Both the position numbers and the translations under genes were made by a program. Positions 47,701-58,920 of a DNA stretch of 64,000 nt are shown piece by piece. Source of the stretch: Blasia pusilla (lineage: Eukaryota > Marchantiophyta > Marchantiopsida > Blasiales); contig CM114273.1 of NCBI GenBank assembly GCA_050084515.1, positions 29,760,001-29,824,000 of the forward strand, written 5' to 3'. The notes beneath the pieces are model-generated. The model was given only the letters and a program-made list of their open reading frames with translations, made no database searches and was not told where the DNA came from. How positions within the stretch are numbered: the first letter of the stretch is position 1; the number at the start of each line of letters is the position of its first letter.

Positions 47701-48219
47701 GAGGAGCAGCATGAGACCCAATTCAAACGAGAAGAGCATGGCCTCCCAATCATTCACTCCATTGGAAGTCTACGAATCACGACTAACATATTCATTGGGA
47801 AGCATCCACTCCAAATTGACTAGCCGAACAACACTAGCGCATGCCACGTGCTCATATTCGAGATAAATCCAGTGCAAGCAAGCCATGACGGAGAAAGTTT
47901 CTCACAATCCCTGAAGGTTAATGGTGACATTGCCACTGGAGAAGCTGTAGACATCCGAAGTCTCCACCAATCGCCGCTCGCCCTGTCTTTGATGGACCGT
48001 CCCGTGACGTATAGCATCGTTATGAAATATAAGTTTGTGAAAATCAATGGTGTGAGGATCAGGGAACGGCCAAACCCTGGATTCCTTGAAGAACTGCTCT
48101 CTTGCCTTTGCAGAGAACTTGTTCACAAACGGTAGTTGGAATTGTGCATCAGAAACGCTTAGGATCGTTGAGCATACTAATGCGAAGAAAGATAGACTTA
48201 GAAATGTAACACTCTGCAT
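44702..48219 (-). CDS. Nepenthesin-like aspartic protease, GPI-anchored type, ten exons
   Basis: The first ATG is at 48219 and opens a signal peptide (MQSVTFLSLSFFALVCST). Exons, by splice sites and phase: 48219-47906, 47651-47516, 47109-46862, 46748 to about 46511, 46286-46148, 46005-45908, 45719 to about 45600, one ending at 45395, 45155-45091 (or 45120-45091), and 44943-44702. Landmarks in order: LYFTVVEVGTPL, first catalytic motif MDTLSDLFWLPC, Cys-rich nepenthesin insert, DGLIGLGLQNFSVPS, FSMCFSADGTG, second catalytic motif FLVDTGTSYTYL, STDLNLIG, LVFNRADMTLGF. An APAPAP linker and a hydrophobic GPI-type tail (SLLTILSLLLVQFLVPL) end the protein. Family members act in the wall or at the plasma membrane. 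Oddities: DTG is DTL in the first motif, exon 4-5 phases do not agree at the best donor, and exon 9 has a frame break. It may be a decaying gene. Confidence 0.82.
45740..45865. repeat. 63-bp tandem duplication in protease intron
   Basis: Two units start at 45740 and 45803, sharing TTCCACTATTTC and ATGCTTCGCTCTGCCATGAG-like segments. They fall between exon 6 (ending 45908) and exon 7 (starting 45719), so they are intronic in the model given here, although a multiple of three would also keep a reading frame open. Confidence 0.8.
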
Positions 48220-48780
48220 CGCGCGGCGATGGAGAGAGTCTAGGCAAGGGAAAGAAAAAAATCTGCCCAGCAGAAGTCGTGGCTCTGGGGGAACACTGAT
48301 CACGACCGCTGAAATCAAATGTCACAATCTCAGAAGGCGACTGTGTCTTACGAAGTGCCCACTCCTGTCGGAGAAGCAAAAAATTCAAATCTGACTACGA
48401 GATGGGGAAGTATTGGAACAGTGTGCCCTGTGCAATTAGGACGAATTGCACGTGCACAAAGGTACTGGCAGGACACTGCTTCCACACGGCAAATGGCGAT
48501 GACAAAGAGCTTTGAGTCGCTAGCTATCTTCCTCCGTGATCACCAGAAGGCTTAGACTGGGAGAGCTGACGCAACCCCGCAATCTCCATTACACCCAGCC
48601 TGTTGAGAGCTTAAAGGAGCGCAGAAATGGAGCCCGAGACTCGTAGTCAAGGATCGAATTGCCCTTCCCATCCTGCTGTCCACCTGGAAACGAACGAAGA
48701 TTTCGCGACCAGCGTCCTCTCCATTCCAGGCCTTCCGGCCGTTCTTCCTCGCACGAGCTCGTCAGTCGCGGCACTTGATT
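48220..48780. other. Upstream region of the protease gene
   Basis: This lies between the protease start (48219, minus) and a Helitron fragment. No TATA box could be assigned with confidence. It is moderately GC-rich and looks like unique gene-flanking DNA. Confidence 0.4.
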
Positions 48781-48799
48781 TCAAGTCATTTGAATATTT

Positions 48800-49512
48800 C
48801 ATGAACACACATTTAATTTGTGTTATAAGGAAGTCTTTTTTTATGGTGATGATTGTTTTCTCTTCTCATGTGCACATTTTTTCAAGTGAAGATGAGCAGA
48901 GGTTGGTATACCCAATAGAATTCTTGAATACTTGTTTGCCATCGGAATTGCCACCACATTGCTTAACATTGAAAATCGGAACTCAAACTATATTGTTATG
49001 GAATATGAATGGAGCAAACGGACAAGCAAACGGGACTCGCTTGGTGATTGTTGGATTTGGTCGACATGTTATAGATGTTGTAATTATGACGGGAAAAAAT
49101 ATTGGAGCTTGAGTGTTTATTCCACGCATTCCGTTGATTGCATATGACTCAGGGTTACCTTTTGAATTACGAAGATTTCCATTTCCTATGCGACCAACCT
49201 TTGCAATGATGATTAATAAGTTTCAAGGTCAAACGTTAGATAGGGTTGGTATTTACTAGCCAAATCCTATATTTTCTCACGGGCAATTATATGTTGTCTT
49301 GTCTAGAGTTGGTTCTAGCAAGTCAATCCATATGATGATTGATTTTCAAAATCCACCAAACAAAGATGGTGTTTATACTAGAAATGTTGTCTATCGTGAA
49401 GTGTTACATAAATAAAAGCTAAAAAAAAAATTCCTCTTCATTTTTTCTATATAAAATATTCTTTATCATTAGAAAATTTGACGTTGGTGCATCGCACGAG
49501 CATTCTTACTAG
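48800..49512 (+). mobile_element. Helitron 3' end with PIF1-like helicase C-terminal remnant
   Basis: The + strand encodes EDEQRLVYPIEFLNT, then LPPHCLTLKIGTQTILLWNMN, NGTRLVIVGFG and a further MTGKNIGA. A shifted frame continues FELRRFPFPMRPTFAMMINK, QGQTLDRVGIY and HGQLYVVLSRVGSSKS to a stop at about 49414. These are the C-terminal motifs of Helitron PIF1-like helicase. One frameshift and one TAG break it. About 100 bp beyond, GTGCATCGCACGAGCATTCT ends in CTAG at 49509-49512, followed by T. That is the expected Helitron 3' terminus (short hairpin, then CTRR, inserted before T). The 5' part is missing. Confidence 0.75.
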
Positions 49513-50392
49513 TTATAACTCATGTCAACATTTCCTCAGCTTCTACGACTCCGAGTTCCATGAGTCCCAGTAAAAATTGAGAGTTCCCGATCCTGTTCAA
49601 ATATGAACAAATATGACCGGGAAATGCAGTTTTGTTTTATTGACAATAATCGGTAAACTTTGCTTTCTAAATGTCCGGACTTTCTCGTCAGCGAATCACG
49701 CGCCCACCGGGCTATACGTGGACTTTGTATCCATAGGGTCTCTAGAAGACTTTCCCGCATTTGCCTTTCGAGACGAGAGACTCAGGGCCTCCGGGAAGGG
49801 GCGGCAGGGCCCAACTTGTACATTACAAGCACCTAAATATAGAGAGAGATCCAGATGGGCAGGGGAGGATTTCACCCCACGTTCAGTGGCAAGAGTATTG
49901 TCTTTTCTTCGCTGCCAATTTAGAGGCACAATTAACCAAGTTGGAGTATTTGCAATTCCGAACATGACCCAACATCGGTGTCTTCTATATGAGAGTGGCT
50001 TCCACGCGCATAGAGAGTCACTACTCCATGCGGATTCCCTTATTTACATTGATCTTTTTATGACACGAGAGGTTGAAATGGTGGTGGCGGGCGTTGTAGT
50101 GACGGATCTTACGCGGGAAGTTGTGTGAGCGCGAGTGGTAGCACAAGCGGAGATTGTTACAAGCGGCAGAGACTGTGAAGAAAACCCGTCTCTATAGTCG
50201 ACTTCATGATGGGTATCGATTCGTTCCTCTAACCATAGAGATGTATAGGCCTAGGGGGAAAGGTTTGACTTGTTCCTTACGGATTACGCCCATCATTTCC
50301 AGTCGAGAAATGGGTTGTCATTATCTATTGCAACCTTTTATTGTAGGCAACGAGTTTCCATAGCCTTGCAACATAGCGTGCCCAAGCCAATG
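49513..50392. other. Stretch without recognised gene
   Basis: A 171-codon frame at 49613-50128 on + overlaps minus-strand frames and matches no known family. The sequence has no clear repeat relation elsewhere in the window. Confidence 0.35.
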
Positions 50393-51395
50393 TGTCGCAA
50401 CCCTCATGACCAAACAAGTGCCAAGCGGAACATCGGAACATTAGCGGGCTCACGCTAGGATGGTTTGCGCGTTGGAGTTGTTTCAAAGAGGAGACAAGAG
50501 ACGAGACGCGAGCGAGGAGTCGCGTTTCAGATGTTATGGTCGCGACTGAGAAACCTGGACCAAACGCGGAATGAGACTTGAAAGAAGTCGAGTCTAGGAA
50601 GTGGGTTGCCAAAGGAAAGATCCGGATTTGGAACGCCACTAGCGTTTGAGAGTTTCCGACTGTATTTATGGCCATAACTTTTAGCGCCGAGATGCATTTG
50701 GAACAAATAAGGGTGCGTTGGAAAGCTTATGGAGAGCCGGTCCAAACGCACCAAAGATCGCTGCAAACGCATAAGCAGCGACCGAGATACAACTCGAAAA
50801 CGATTGTAAGTGGAGTCGGGTTGAGGGCCACAATGAAGGGCCCGACCCTCTTTTCCCAAAGGGGAGGGGTTATTGGAGAACCCCAGAAGTACTAGTAAGG
50901 GGGAAGGTCTCCGGGAGTGCTTGGAACCCAAACCCCACTTTGGGCGCCGCGGGGCGGTTCAAGGGCATGGAACGGAACGCGAGTTTGGGGGTTGGGTTGG
51001 AAAACCTGTACCAAGTCCATTGAGACGATTTTAGACATCCCTCTTGGATTCCACCCCGCGACTCAATTACTTGGGTCTCGGTTCGGAACTCACCCAAGGA
51101 CCGTTGAACAGTTGGGATCGCTAGGCGCGCAAGTGCCGTTTCCGATCCCTGGACTAACCAGGAAGTATGTTCCAAGTCTTGAAGGACTTGCCATGTTTTG
51201 GAAACTAGGAACTAATGAAGTTTGAGCTTGATGAGACGCCGAGTTGAGGACTCGGTGGGTTGGAACGCTGGTTGGCCCAGACCCGACTAACGAGAGTGCG
51301 TATTTGGGTGCAGATCAGCGATGAGTTCGTGACCTATTGAACGTACGCTTCCGCAACACTAAAGATTGATGTTCAAGGAGAGTAGGGGCGCGACA
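50393..51395 (+). mobile_element. Solo LTR-B with CAATG target duplication
   Basis: 1,003 bp with ends TGTCGC and GCGACA. The exact 5-bp sequence CAATG flanks it at 50388-50392 and 51396-51400. No primer-binding site or internal region follows, so it is a solo LTR. The second copy is at 14127-15162. Confidence 0.88.
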
Positions 51396-51612
51396 CAATG
51401 GGCTTTGGTGGCGGGCTTAGGTTATGGGAGATGCCTACGCTAGAGGCCCATTTAATGGTAGTCATGTCTTTGTAGGTATTAGTGGTTTTGTAATTTTTTT
51501 TATGCTGTAGGTGAATTTAGAAATAGGGGTGCCTCCTTCTATTTTTCCACGCCAATTATGACCTTCACACACTCAATTATGACCTTTACATACTCCATTC
51601 TTTAATTCCTTT

Positions 51613-52023
51613 TTAATTTCGAATGGGTTTGTCTCGAGGAAAACTATCAGGGTTGGGGTAGTTTCCCAGTTCATATAAAATAGTAGGAGAGTAATTTTTG
51701 GAATTTTTCTCAAGTACTGGAGTGGGGAGACGGATGATAGGAACCCCAATCCCTAACATCCTAAACACTAACTTCTCCATCAGGGCACCACGTATTGCAT
51801 CTGTTGTTCCCATCAGCATTAACTTCTTACCATCTTTGACACCCAGTCTACCCCAATCCCTATCATCCTTGAGTAGCTCTCCTCTCAGCATAATTTTTGG
51901 TCGTTTAGATGGAACACCAATGAGGGTGTATAGCTGAAATTCAAATTCAAGCGGTGGTTGATCGGTGTCTACATCAATAGACAAAAATGTCTGCTTGTGC
52001 CACTTCAAGCTCATGGTAGGCAT
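51613..52023 (-). pseudogene. UBP6/USP14-type ubiquitin-like domain fragment
   Basis: The ATG at 52023 opens a 136-residue frame. Residues 1-75 match the N-terminal ubiquitin-like domain of UBP6/USP14 deubiquitinases: MPTMSLKWHKQTF, FQLYTLIGVPSKRPKIM, GELLKDDRDWGRLGVKDG, KKLMLMGTTDAI. In the full enzyme this domain docks it to the proteasome. The catalytic USP domain (Cys and His boxes) is absent: after about residue 78 the sequence is unrelated and ends at 51613. There is no intron within the domain. It lies among Helitron pieces, so a captured or retro-copied gene fragment is the likeliest explanation. Whether it is expressed cannot be told from sequence. Confidence 0.75.
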
Positions 52024-53516
52024 GGTGTTCCGATGTGAACGTTTGAGATTCTTGCGAAAATAGGTGGCAAACTTTAATGTGTTGATGAGTGCTATTGGCA
52101 AGTTTACAGCATAAAAGAAAACCAATACAAAAGACAACCATAATATGGATATGCCATCCATGAAAGTGGAGGACGAGGGGTACAAGACTTAGGAGGTAGC
52201 TGCCAGACAGTCGAGATGGTAACTGTAGAGTTGTAGACCAAAGCTAGAAGATGGAGATTCTTACACGTACCAATGCAACGGACAATTTGCTCATAGATTC
52301 CTTCTGCTTTCTCAAAAAAAAATTTGTGAATGTCTGTATGCATTGTGAGACTGCAAGGGATAAACTAGGGTGGAGTACAAGTGAGGCGATAGTTACAAGA
52401 TTATGATTCTAGGTTGCAAGAAACGGCGAAGGGAGATGGGTGATCTGGTGTTTGATGCGGGGTACTTGTGGCCTTCACATTCTAGACTTTTTGAGTTCCT
52501 TTTTTATTTCTGATGGTATTCTATCACTTGCTTATTCAGACCTTTTAGGAGAGAGGAAGAAGTAGGAAGTTTGTTCTTCCAAAAGCCATGGTCTTGGGAA
52601 GTACTAGACTATGGGACAATAGACTCCCACACTTTTTTATGAGATTTGAAAAAAATTACAAAATTTAAAAAAATCATGTATTCTTAACTTTTTTACCATC
52701 CTCTTTTTCTTTTTCTTCTTTTATTCCTATTTTATATTCTATATGATTTCTATTTTGGTTTCTATTTTTTATTAATGTGGAATATGATAATTTTTTCTTT
52801 GGTTGCAGCGAACACTATTGATTAGACTCAGTGATCCTAGGGTTGGTCATGTCAAGTCTCTCGTTGATATGTAAGGGTGCTACAATTCCAGAAAAAAATA
52901 TTGGGAATGGAAGCCTTGAATTTTTTGTAGAGAGACCGAATGAGCATAGATTTTCTTTATCTTGCTTTAAAAAAAAACAAATTTGGATCCCAACTTCTCC
53001 ACTCCTACCACTAAATTTTTCAATGAGTTTGAGGAGGTAGGGGGTTCAAAAAGGCCAAGATATCGTAGATAGTCCCAATAGTGATGAGAGACATTCTATA
53101 GATATCTATCCTGGCCTTGAAGGACAGGATAATGTTAAATATTTCTCTAGTTCTCTCTATGGTTTAGAGGTATGGTATGTAGGTGAGGAGTTTGATCGGG
53201 AATATAGGCATATCAATTATATTGAGTTTGACCTAAGTGCTGATAGTAGTGAGATTGGAGATTTCATTGTTGATACTCTTTCTCTTGATCATGATTCAAG
53301 TGTTTAATGAAGCAATCAATATGTATTGATATTTTTATTTGCATTGATTTTTTATAATACAGTAATTTTATAGAAAATATATTATTTATGCTACAAATTC
53401 CTTTATATATATTTTTGGTTTTGTGATCTACAAATGTAAAGTTCTTTAAATGTAATGACTTATCACATATTTTGGAGATTGTGTTGAATAAGTGTACTAG
53501 GAACCAAATATTTTAA
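52024..53516. other. AT-rich stretch with exon-like pieces
   Basis: At about 52808, TTGGTTGCAG resembles a splice acceptor, and the sequence to 53310 has coding-like words on + with many stops. No family was recognised. It probably belongs to the upstream part of the Helitron Rep gene remnant. Confidence 0.35.
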
Positions 53517-53993
53517 ATGATGAGACAAGGTAGTAATGGTGAGTCGTATGTTCCTCTTCGTGAAGATGAAATTGAGCTTATGGCTGAAAATCCAGAGATA
53601 ATTAAGGTCATACAAGTATCTAGCGATGTCTATGTTCCCACACCTGTGTTTGATCTAGAAGTAGAAAATCAGTACATGATAGTATCAATCAAGGATATAA
53701 GGCCAGAGTTGGATGAGAGTGTATCTAGAGTTTTATCCATTCCGTTAGTAGGATATATCAATCCATGTATTAAGATTCAGCCATCAGAAGGTGAGGAGGA
53801 AGAAGGAGATATAGGTTTGACTAATGATTGTATTCCTTCCTTTGAGCCTATAGCTTCTAGCTACTCGTTTGTGCGAGATGCCTTAGGTTATGGATCTTGG
53901 GCTCTAAGCAGTGGTCATACTAATAACTCTGATGACTCAAGTGAAATAAGTACTGTTGAGTCTCACTTGATAGTAGATTCATTATCTTTCTAA
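53517..53993 (+). pseudogene. Acidic 158-residue frame, Helitron-associated, unknown
   Basis: An intact frame with a real ATG encodes an acidic protein (EEEEGDIG and Ser/Asp-rich C-terminal part), with no domain I recognise. It sits on the strand of, and about 2 kb upstream from, the Helitron Rep remnants, with further exon-like pieces between, so it may be an N-terminal exon or a captured fragment. Confidence 0.4.
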
Positions 53994-54799
53994 AATATGA
54001 AATGTAATAAACTTTCCTTTTGGGTAAGATACCAATCTAATAGTGAAGTTTGTTAGTTCTTCTATTGCATAAGTGTATATTCTTAAGTGTTAATTCATAT
54101 TGAAATTTATGTTTTCTGCTATGTAGAAACATTCATCGTATGAGGACTCAAGATCAAGCTTCACGACATAATAGTACAAGGCCCTTTAGTGACCTCACAA
54201 ACTTTGAGGGCAATACGCATATTCAGTCTTAGAAGGCAAAAAAGACTACGTATCAAAGGAAAAATGAGCACATCAAGATGTGCGTTTTGTACCTCCTACA
54301 GCTACAATGTTTGCAATGTAAGAATGTTTAGCGCTATCATAATGTAAATATAGTTTGATTTTGTGGGCATTTTATGGATTTTTTTTAAAATTATAATTTT
54401 ATTTCTTCTTACTTCTTATTGTAGACTTCCAAATCCATTCAACCCACGAAGGATACGTCAAATTCACAAAGATGCAAGAACTAAAAGACCAACTCAAACA
54501 TACAAAAATTCGGATCTCAAGTATTTTTTATTTTTTATTGGTATTTAAATATTGAAACCATTGTGAATAATCTTGGCATACTATGAATTTTTTTAAGTTT
54601 TGCATTTGAAATAGAATTTTATGTGATGGGATTCATCATTATGATGTTTAAGATAAGTGATCTTAGAAATATGAATATATTTACATTATGTGCATCTATT
54701 TTAGCTTATGAGGGGTTTGTTTTTCATGTGTTTAAAAATGAAAGTTACATTGTCACAATTTTTCTTCTAAAAGGATTTTTTATTGGAGTCTCCTCCTTG

Positions 54800-55870
54800 G
54801 TAACCACAATGATTATACGACATGCTTTGAGTTACACGAGCTCAAATTCAGAGATAAAGATTTGATGATTTTGCTTAGTTTGATGATAGTAAATGCCGTT
54901 ATGATTCTTGCAGAAGGAATGATACATATGAAGCAAATCCTTCTATTGGAATGGCTCTAACACCCATTCAAGAAGTAGTGGCTTCTATGACTACGACTAG
55001 AATTGATGACTTTACTGTTGAAGATAATATCACGTATTAATATTTTGTAATTCATTTTTTTCATATTTTGGCTTCTTTCCTATTTTTTTTAAAAAGTTTT
55101 ATATATTCAAAATCTCCATACGTTGCATGTCTAGGATAATTACATTTGATATGCCTCCCCATTCGATAACTATTATGCCATCTCTGATGTAATGTTCTTG
55201 ACTATTATCATCATTTTTTTTAATTACTTGATATATTATTATACGATTGTGATTTTATTTTCAAATTTACTTCCTGCAGACTTTTGCTTCTGTGTAACCC
55301 TCAATGCTTACATGACATGCTTCGATTTGTACGAGCGCAAGGTCAAAGACGTAGACATGATGATCTGTTTGATGGGTCAATTATTGGCAATTCATTGATA
55401 AGGATTGATACCAATGAAGGTCTACATTCCATTAGAAGATGTCTTACTCCCATTTAGGAAGTACTTAATCCTACAAATATTGCCATAGTTGAATACTTTG
55501 ATGTTGATGATAATGTAAGATATATCTTTTTCTTTTATTTTCTATTGTTAAATCAATTTTGTAATTTTTTTGAATCTTATGTTCCAATTGATTTTATATT
55601 ATCTATTGACCTTAATTATCGCCCACGTTGATTCCACTCTTAAAAAATTTATTCTTTGCAATCTTTTTGTTCCTTCTAACCCTACAAGATTACATGATAT
55701 GCTCCGAGTTGCTTAAGCCAATAGTCAAAGAGAAAGGCATGCCAATTTGGCCGTATCACATGATGGAGGACTATTTGGTCAGTCTCCAATAAGGAACACT
55801 ATACTTGAGGATAATCTTCCTCTTGGAATGGATTATTCTAAGGTTCAGAGAGAGGTAAGCAAAAATCCTG
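54800..55870 (+). repeat. Three diverged copies of an exon-like unit
   Basis: At about 54815-55035, 55305-55515 and 55690-55855 a similar coding segment recurs: RHDMLRFVRAQGQRRR-like start, then a DDLFDG-like acidic part, then LTPIQEV, ending near DVDDN before GTAAGA-type donors. Each is preceded by a TGCAG-type acceptor after an AT-rich intron-like stretch. The arrangement looks like a triplicated exon in the Helitron protein gene, now decayed. Confidence 0.5.
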
Positions 55871-56029
55871 TATTTTCCAATGTTCCATATGTTCATCCAC
55901 AAGGGTTATAGATTTGACAAAGTTAATGACTATTGTGCATATAAGTGAATTTGAAAAGAAACACATCCAAATTCTTTGGTTGGAAGATCATATTGATAGT
56001 ATCACCGGCCGTTATAGTATTGGATGTAT

Positions 56030-56875
56030 GGATGATATATGTTCAACTTGCCAAGCACTTCATTGGAAATGTGAGAGAGTAAGGTCTTTCAGTGTCCAAA
56101 CTCTTCTTTTGGGATGTGTTGTGAGCGTGGTAAGGTCCAATTAGGATATTTGAAGGCTTCAACTCCTTTTCTATTTGAGCCGATTTTGGGTGTTATGTCA
56201 AATAATATGCATTTTTTGCGTAATGCATGTGTCTATAATAGCGCACTTCAATTGGCATGTATTGGAGCATATGTTATAGAGTGTGGCGGTGGTGCAAGAA
56301 ACTTGAGGACTCAAGGTAATACTTATCATGTTATTGGACCTCTTAATGCGGAGACAAGTATTTTTCCATAGTTTGCACAAATTTATATTCATGATGATGA
56401 ATTTCCGATTGAAAAAAGGAGAAGGATCATGAATCGAGATAATCGTGATCGATTGAGGTTTGAGATTTTGAGGGGATTATAGACCATGTTACATATCCAT
56501 AATCCATATGTCGCTATCTTTCAATATGTGGCCATGGATCTATGTAATTCCAATATATTTTCATATTGTTCTAAAGGGCAGTAAGGAAGCGCTTGATGCG
56601 AAACAGTACACATTGCCTATTGCTTCGGAGATTGCGGCTATCTTTCCTGGAGACATAAGTGAGCCAAGAGAAGGACGTGATATTTGTATGCATTCACATG
56701 GAGGAGGAATTCGTCAAATATCTAACTTGAATGAGGCATATATTCCATTGATAGTGAGCCAAGAGAAGGACGTGATATTATTATTCATTGTACGGTGAAG
56801 CTACTTGGCATCCTAGCATACCAATACGACAAGGTGATATTAGGAGAAATGCGTCAAGAAGAGGGCATGTTGTGA
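56030..56875 (+). pseudogene. Helitron Rep/helicase protein N-terminal region
   Basis: The + strand, across frames, follows the N-terminal half of plant Helitron proteins: CSTCQALHWKCERV, FGMCCERGKVQLGYL, then NSALQLACIGAYV, TYHVIGPLNAE, FAQIYIHDDEF, MLHIHNPYVAIFQYV, YTLPIASEIAAIFPGD and ISNLNEAYIPL, then GEATWHPSIPIRQGD. This region precedes the rolling-circle Rep domain. Many stops and shifts break it, a segment (SEPREGRDI) is repeated, and neither Rep catalytic motif nor helicase follows. Confidence 0.75.
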
Positions 56876-57689
56876 TGGAGGAGGATGGAGGTGAGGATGT
56901 TGAGAATAATGTACTAGAGTGAATAGAAGAAGAGCAACTTCAAGGTAGAGAAACGACTAATGAAGCAGGTTCAAAGACTATTACAACTCTACAATTTGCT
57001 TCATTTCGATTTTAAGTATGAGCTAATGCTGAAGATCATAACATGTTTTTGAGGTTTTTTTGTCGTCAAGGTGCATGCCCGTCTTGCCTCGAATTAGTCC
57101 CGAAATCGATTCCGCTGTTGATGCTCTTAGTCTCGAGACTAGCTAGTCTAGATTCCAACTTTGGTAGGTCACACCAAGGTCTTTATTGATTGGTCTCGTG
57201 ATCATGACTTGCTTCATGGATCTGTGCTAGCATGAGCTATTTGGGATGTTCCTCCACTTAGTTGAGTCAACGTTCTCGTTGACTTGAGTTGGGCCCTTCC
57301 TAAAGACACCATAGTTAATTCTCAGGTTAAGGTCAGCAATGCCTTGGATTCTTGCCTTCACCAATTAATCTTATCCATCATGGTATTTTGGTTCATACTA
57401 GCACATGACACTTAGACTCCATAAGCGATCGCCAATTGTGTCAATCTCAACCACTTAATCTCGTAAGGCCACAAATGTACAAGTCATGTCCCATTCACAA
57501 GTACATGCATCCGAATGAAAATATTGAAACTCATTCCTTATTCAAGATAATTTTGGACACTATCTTGAATTACTGGAACTTCCAAGCTTGTGCATACCAT
57601 TAATGTCCTTCTCCAAAGCAAAATTCAGCCAATGTCAATTCTACAAACTAGACCATTCCACTCAAGTTAAGCATCAAACTCTAGTCTAT
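56876..57689. other. Stretch without recognised gene
   Basis: This follows the Helitron remnant. Acidic coding-like words continue to about 57015, and beyond that nothing was recognised. Confidence 0.35.
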
Positions 57690-58920
57690 CATCTAACTTC
57701 CTTTTGATTTCCTACTTCTAAATTCCTCTAGAAGTTCTTGAACATGAATAAGATTACTTTCTAGTTCCCATGTTCTTTTGCATAAATCATAACATTTCCA
57801 TGCTGCAAAGTACTCGTTTACTAATTTCATTCCTCTCTCTAGTCTACACTCATCCAATATAGTCTTGAATTCAAACTCTTCTTGGTCTTTGATTATGATC
57901 ATATTGGGTTAGAGATATATTGGTCTCCTAGAGGAATCTTGATCGTCCATGAATACCTATAGCTCAATAACATGGAAAAAAATCATGAACTCACCTCATT
58001 TCTACGGGAAACCTCAAACAATATGACATGCCCTTAACCTTTTGGAGTATCTCGAAGGGTCTCATATATATCTTGGTGTCATCTTTCCCAAAATACTTGA
58101 AATTTATTGGTGTTGTCACGTCTTTTAGGATAGATCGATGAGATCTAGTAAAGCGCCTTTGCGAGTAATGGAAGATAGGCTCAGAGGTTGAGGATGATCT
58201 GTTGAGGCCACGGGAAACTTGAGAGAGCAGGGTTTACCTTCGTTTCGGCTCATTTGGAGCCATATTGAGGAACTTACTATTTTAGGTAAGTACCATTTTG
58301 AGTATATGGTTAACTTTATATTTTGGGAAGTAGCCCTTGACATCCTACATCAGGTTAAGAGCCAAGGAGGTGACTTGGGAGCATAAGTTACCATAGAGAG
58401 AGCTTGGGAGAGGGGAGGGATATACCTCAAGGAGAGAGAAATAGCTTGAGAGTTCATTCTCTCTTTGTTGAACCTCTTGACACGAGGCGGCCGAACTATG
58501 ATTCCTTGCCTTGTAAGTGTAACCCAAGCCTTTCATTAGGAGAGTGGGTTTGGTTTGACATTGAGAGAGACATGTGAGAGTGCACACATGTGAGAGTTAT
58601 GGTATTGTGAGAGAGATTTCACCTTATTTTATTGGAGATATTTTGGTACTTCTTGTCTCGTTGTTTGGATGCCATGAGTTAGAATGGGATCGTGTATGTG
58701 TTCGGTGACAACGATGTATGTTGTGTAGCGATGTGTATGCACGACAGTGTGATCTTAGTCTTAGCCAAACAAGATCTTGAATTTCAAAGCTCACACCTCG
58801 CATATTAACTCAAGTTTTCCCTGTAGCAATGTTGGGCGTATTCTGAGAACATGAAAGATTCTCTATAGTCTTGCAGCCGCTTCGCCCATATGTCATCTAA
58901 TGTAATCCCTTTCTATTATT
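57690..58920 (-). pseudogene. Chromovirus integrase C-terminus with chromodomain, split by LTR
   Basis: Read right to left: VSFEIQDLVWLRL (about 58790), then, beyond the solo LTR at 58114-58746, MRPFEILQKVKGMSY (about 58060), then a chromodomain (FEFKTILDECRLERG, AAWKCYDLCKRTWELESNL and AQELLEEF-like end, 57880-57700). Chromodomains of these gypsy elements bind modified histones and steer integration. A few stops interrupt it. The chromodomain frame itself (69 codons) is open. Confidence 0.75.
58114..58746 (+). mobile_element. Solo LTR-A inside chromovirus integrase
   Basis: 633 bp, TGTCACG...CACGACA, with the exact 4-bp duplication GTGT at 58110-58113 and 58747-58750. The interrupted integrase coding sequence continues on both sides. 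Confidence 0.92.

Noticed and set aside
47902-48318. Longer N-terminus for the aspartic protease from 48318
   Set aside because: The codon at 48318 is TTG; the ATG at 48219 begins a proper signal peptide.
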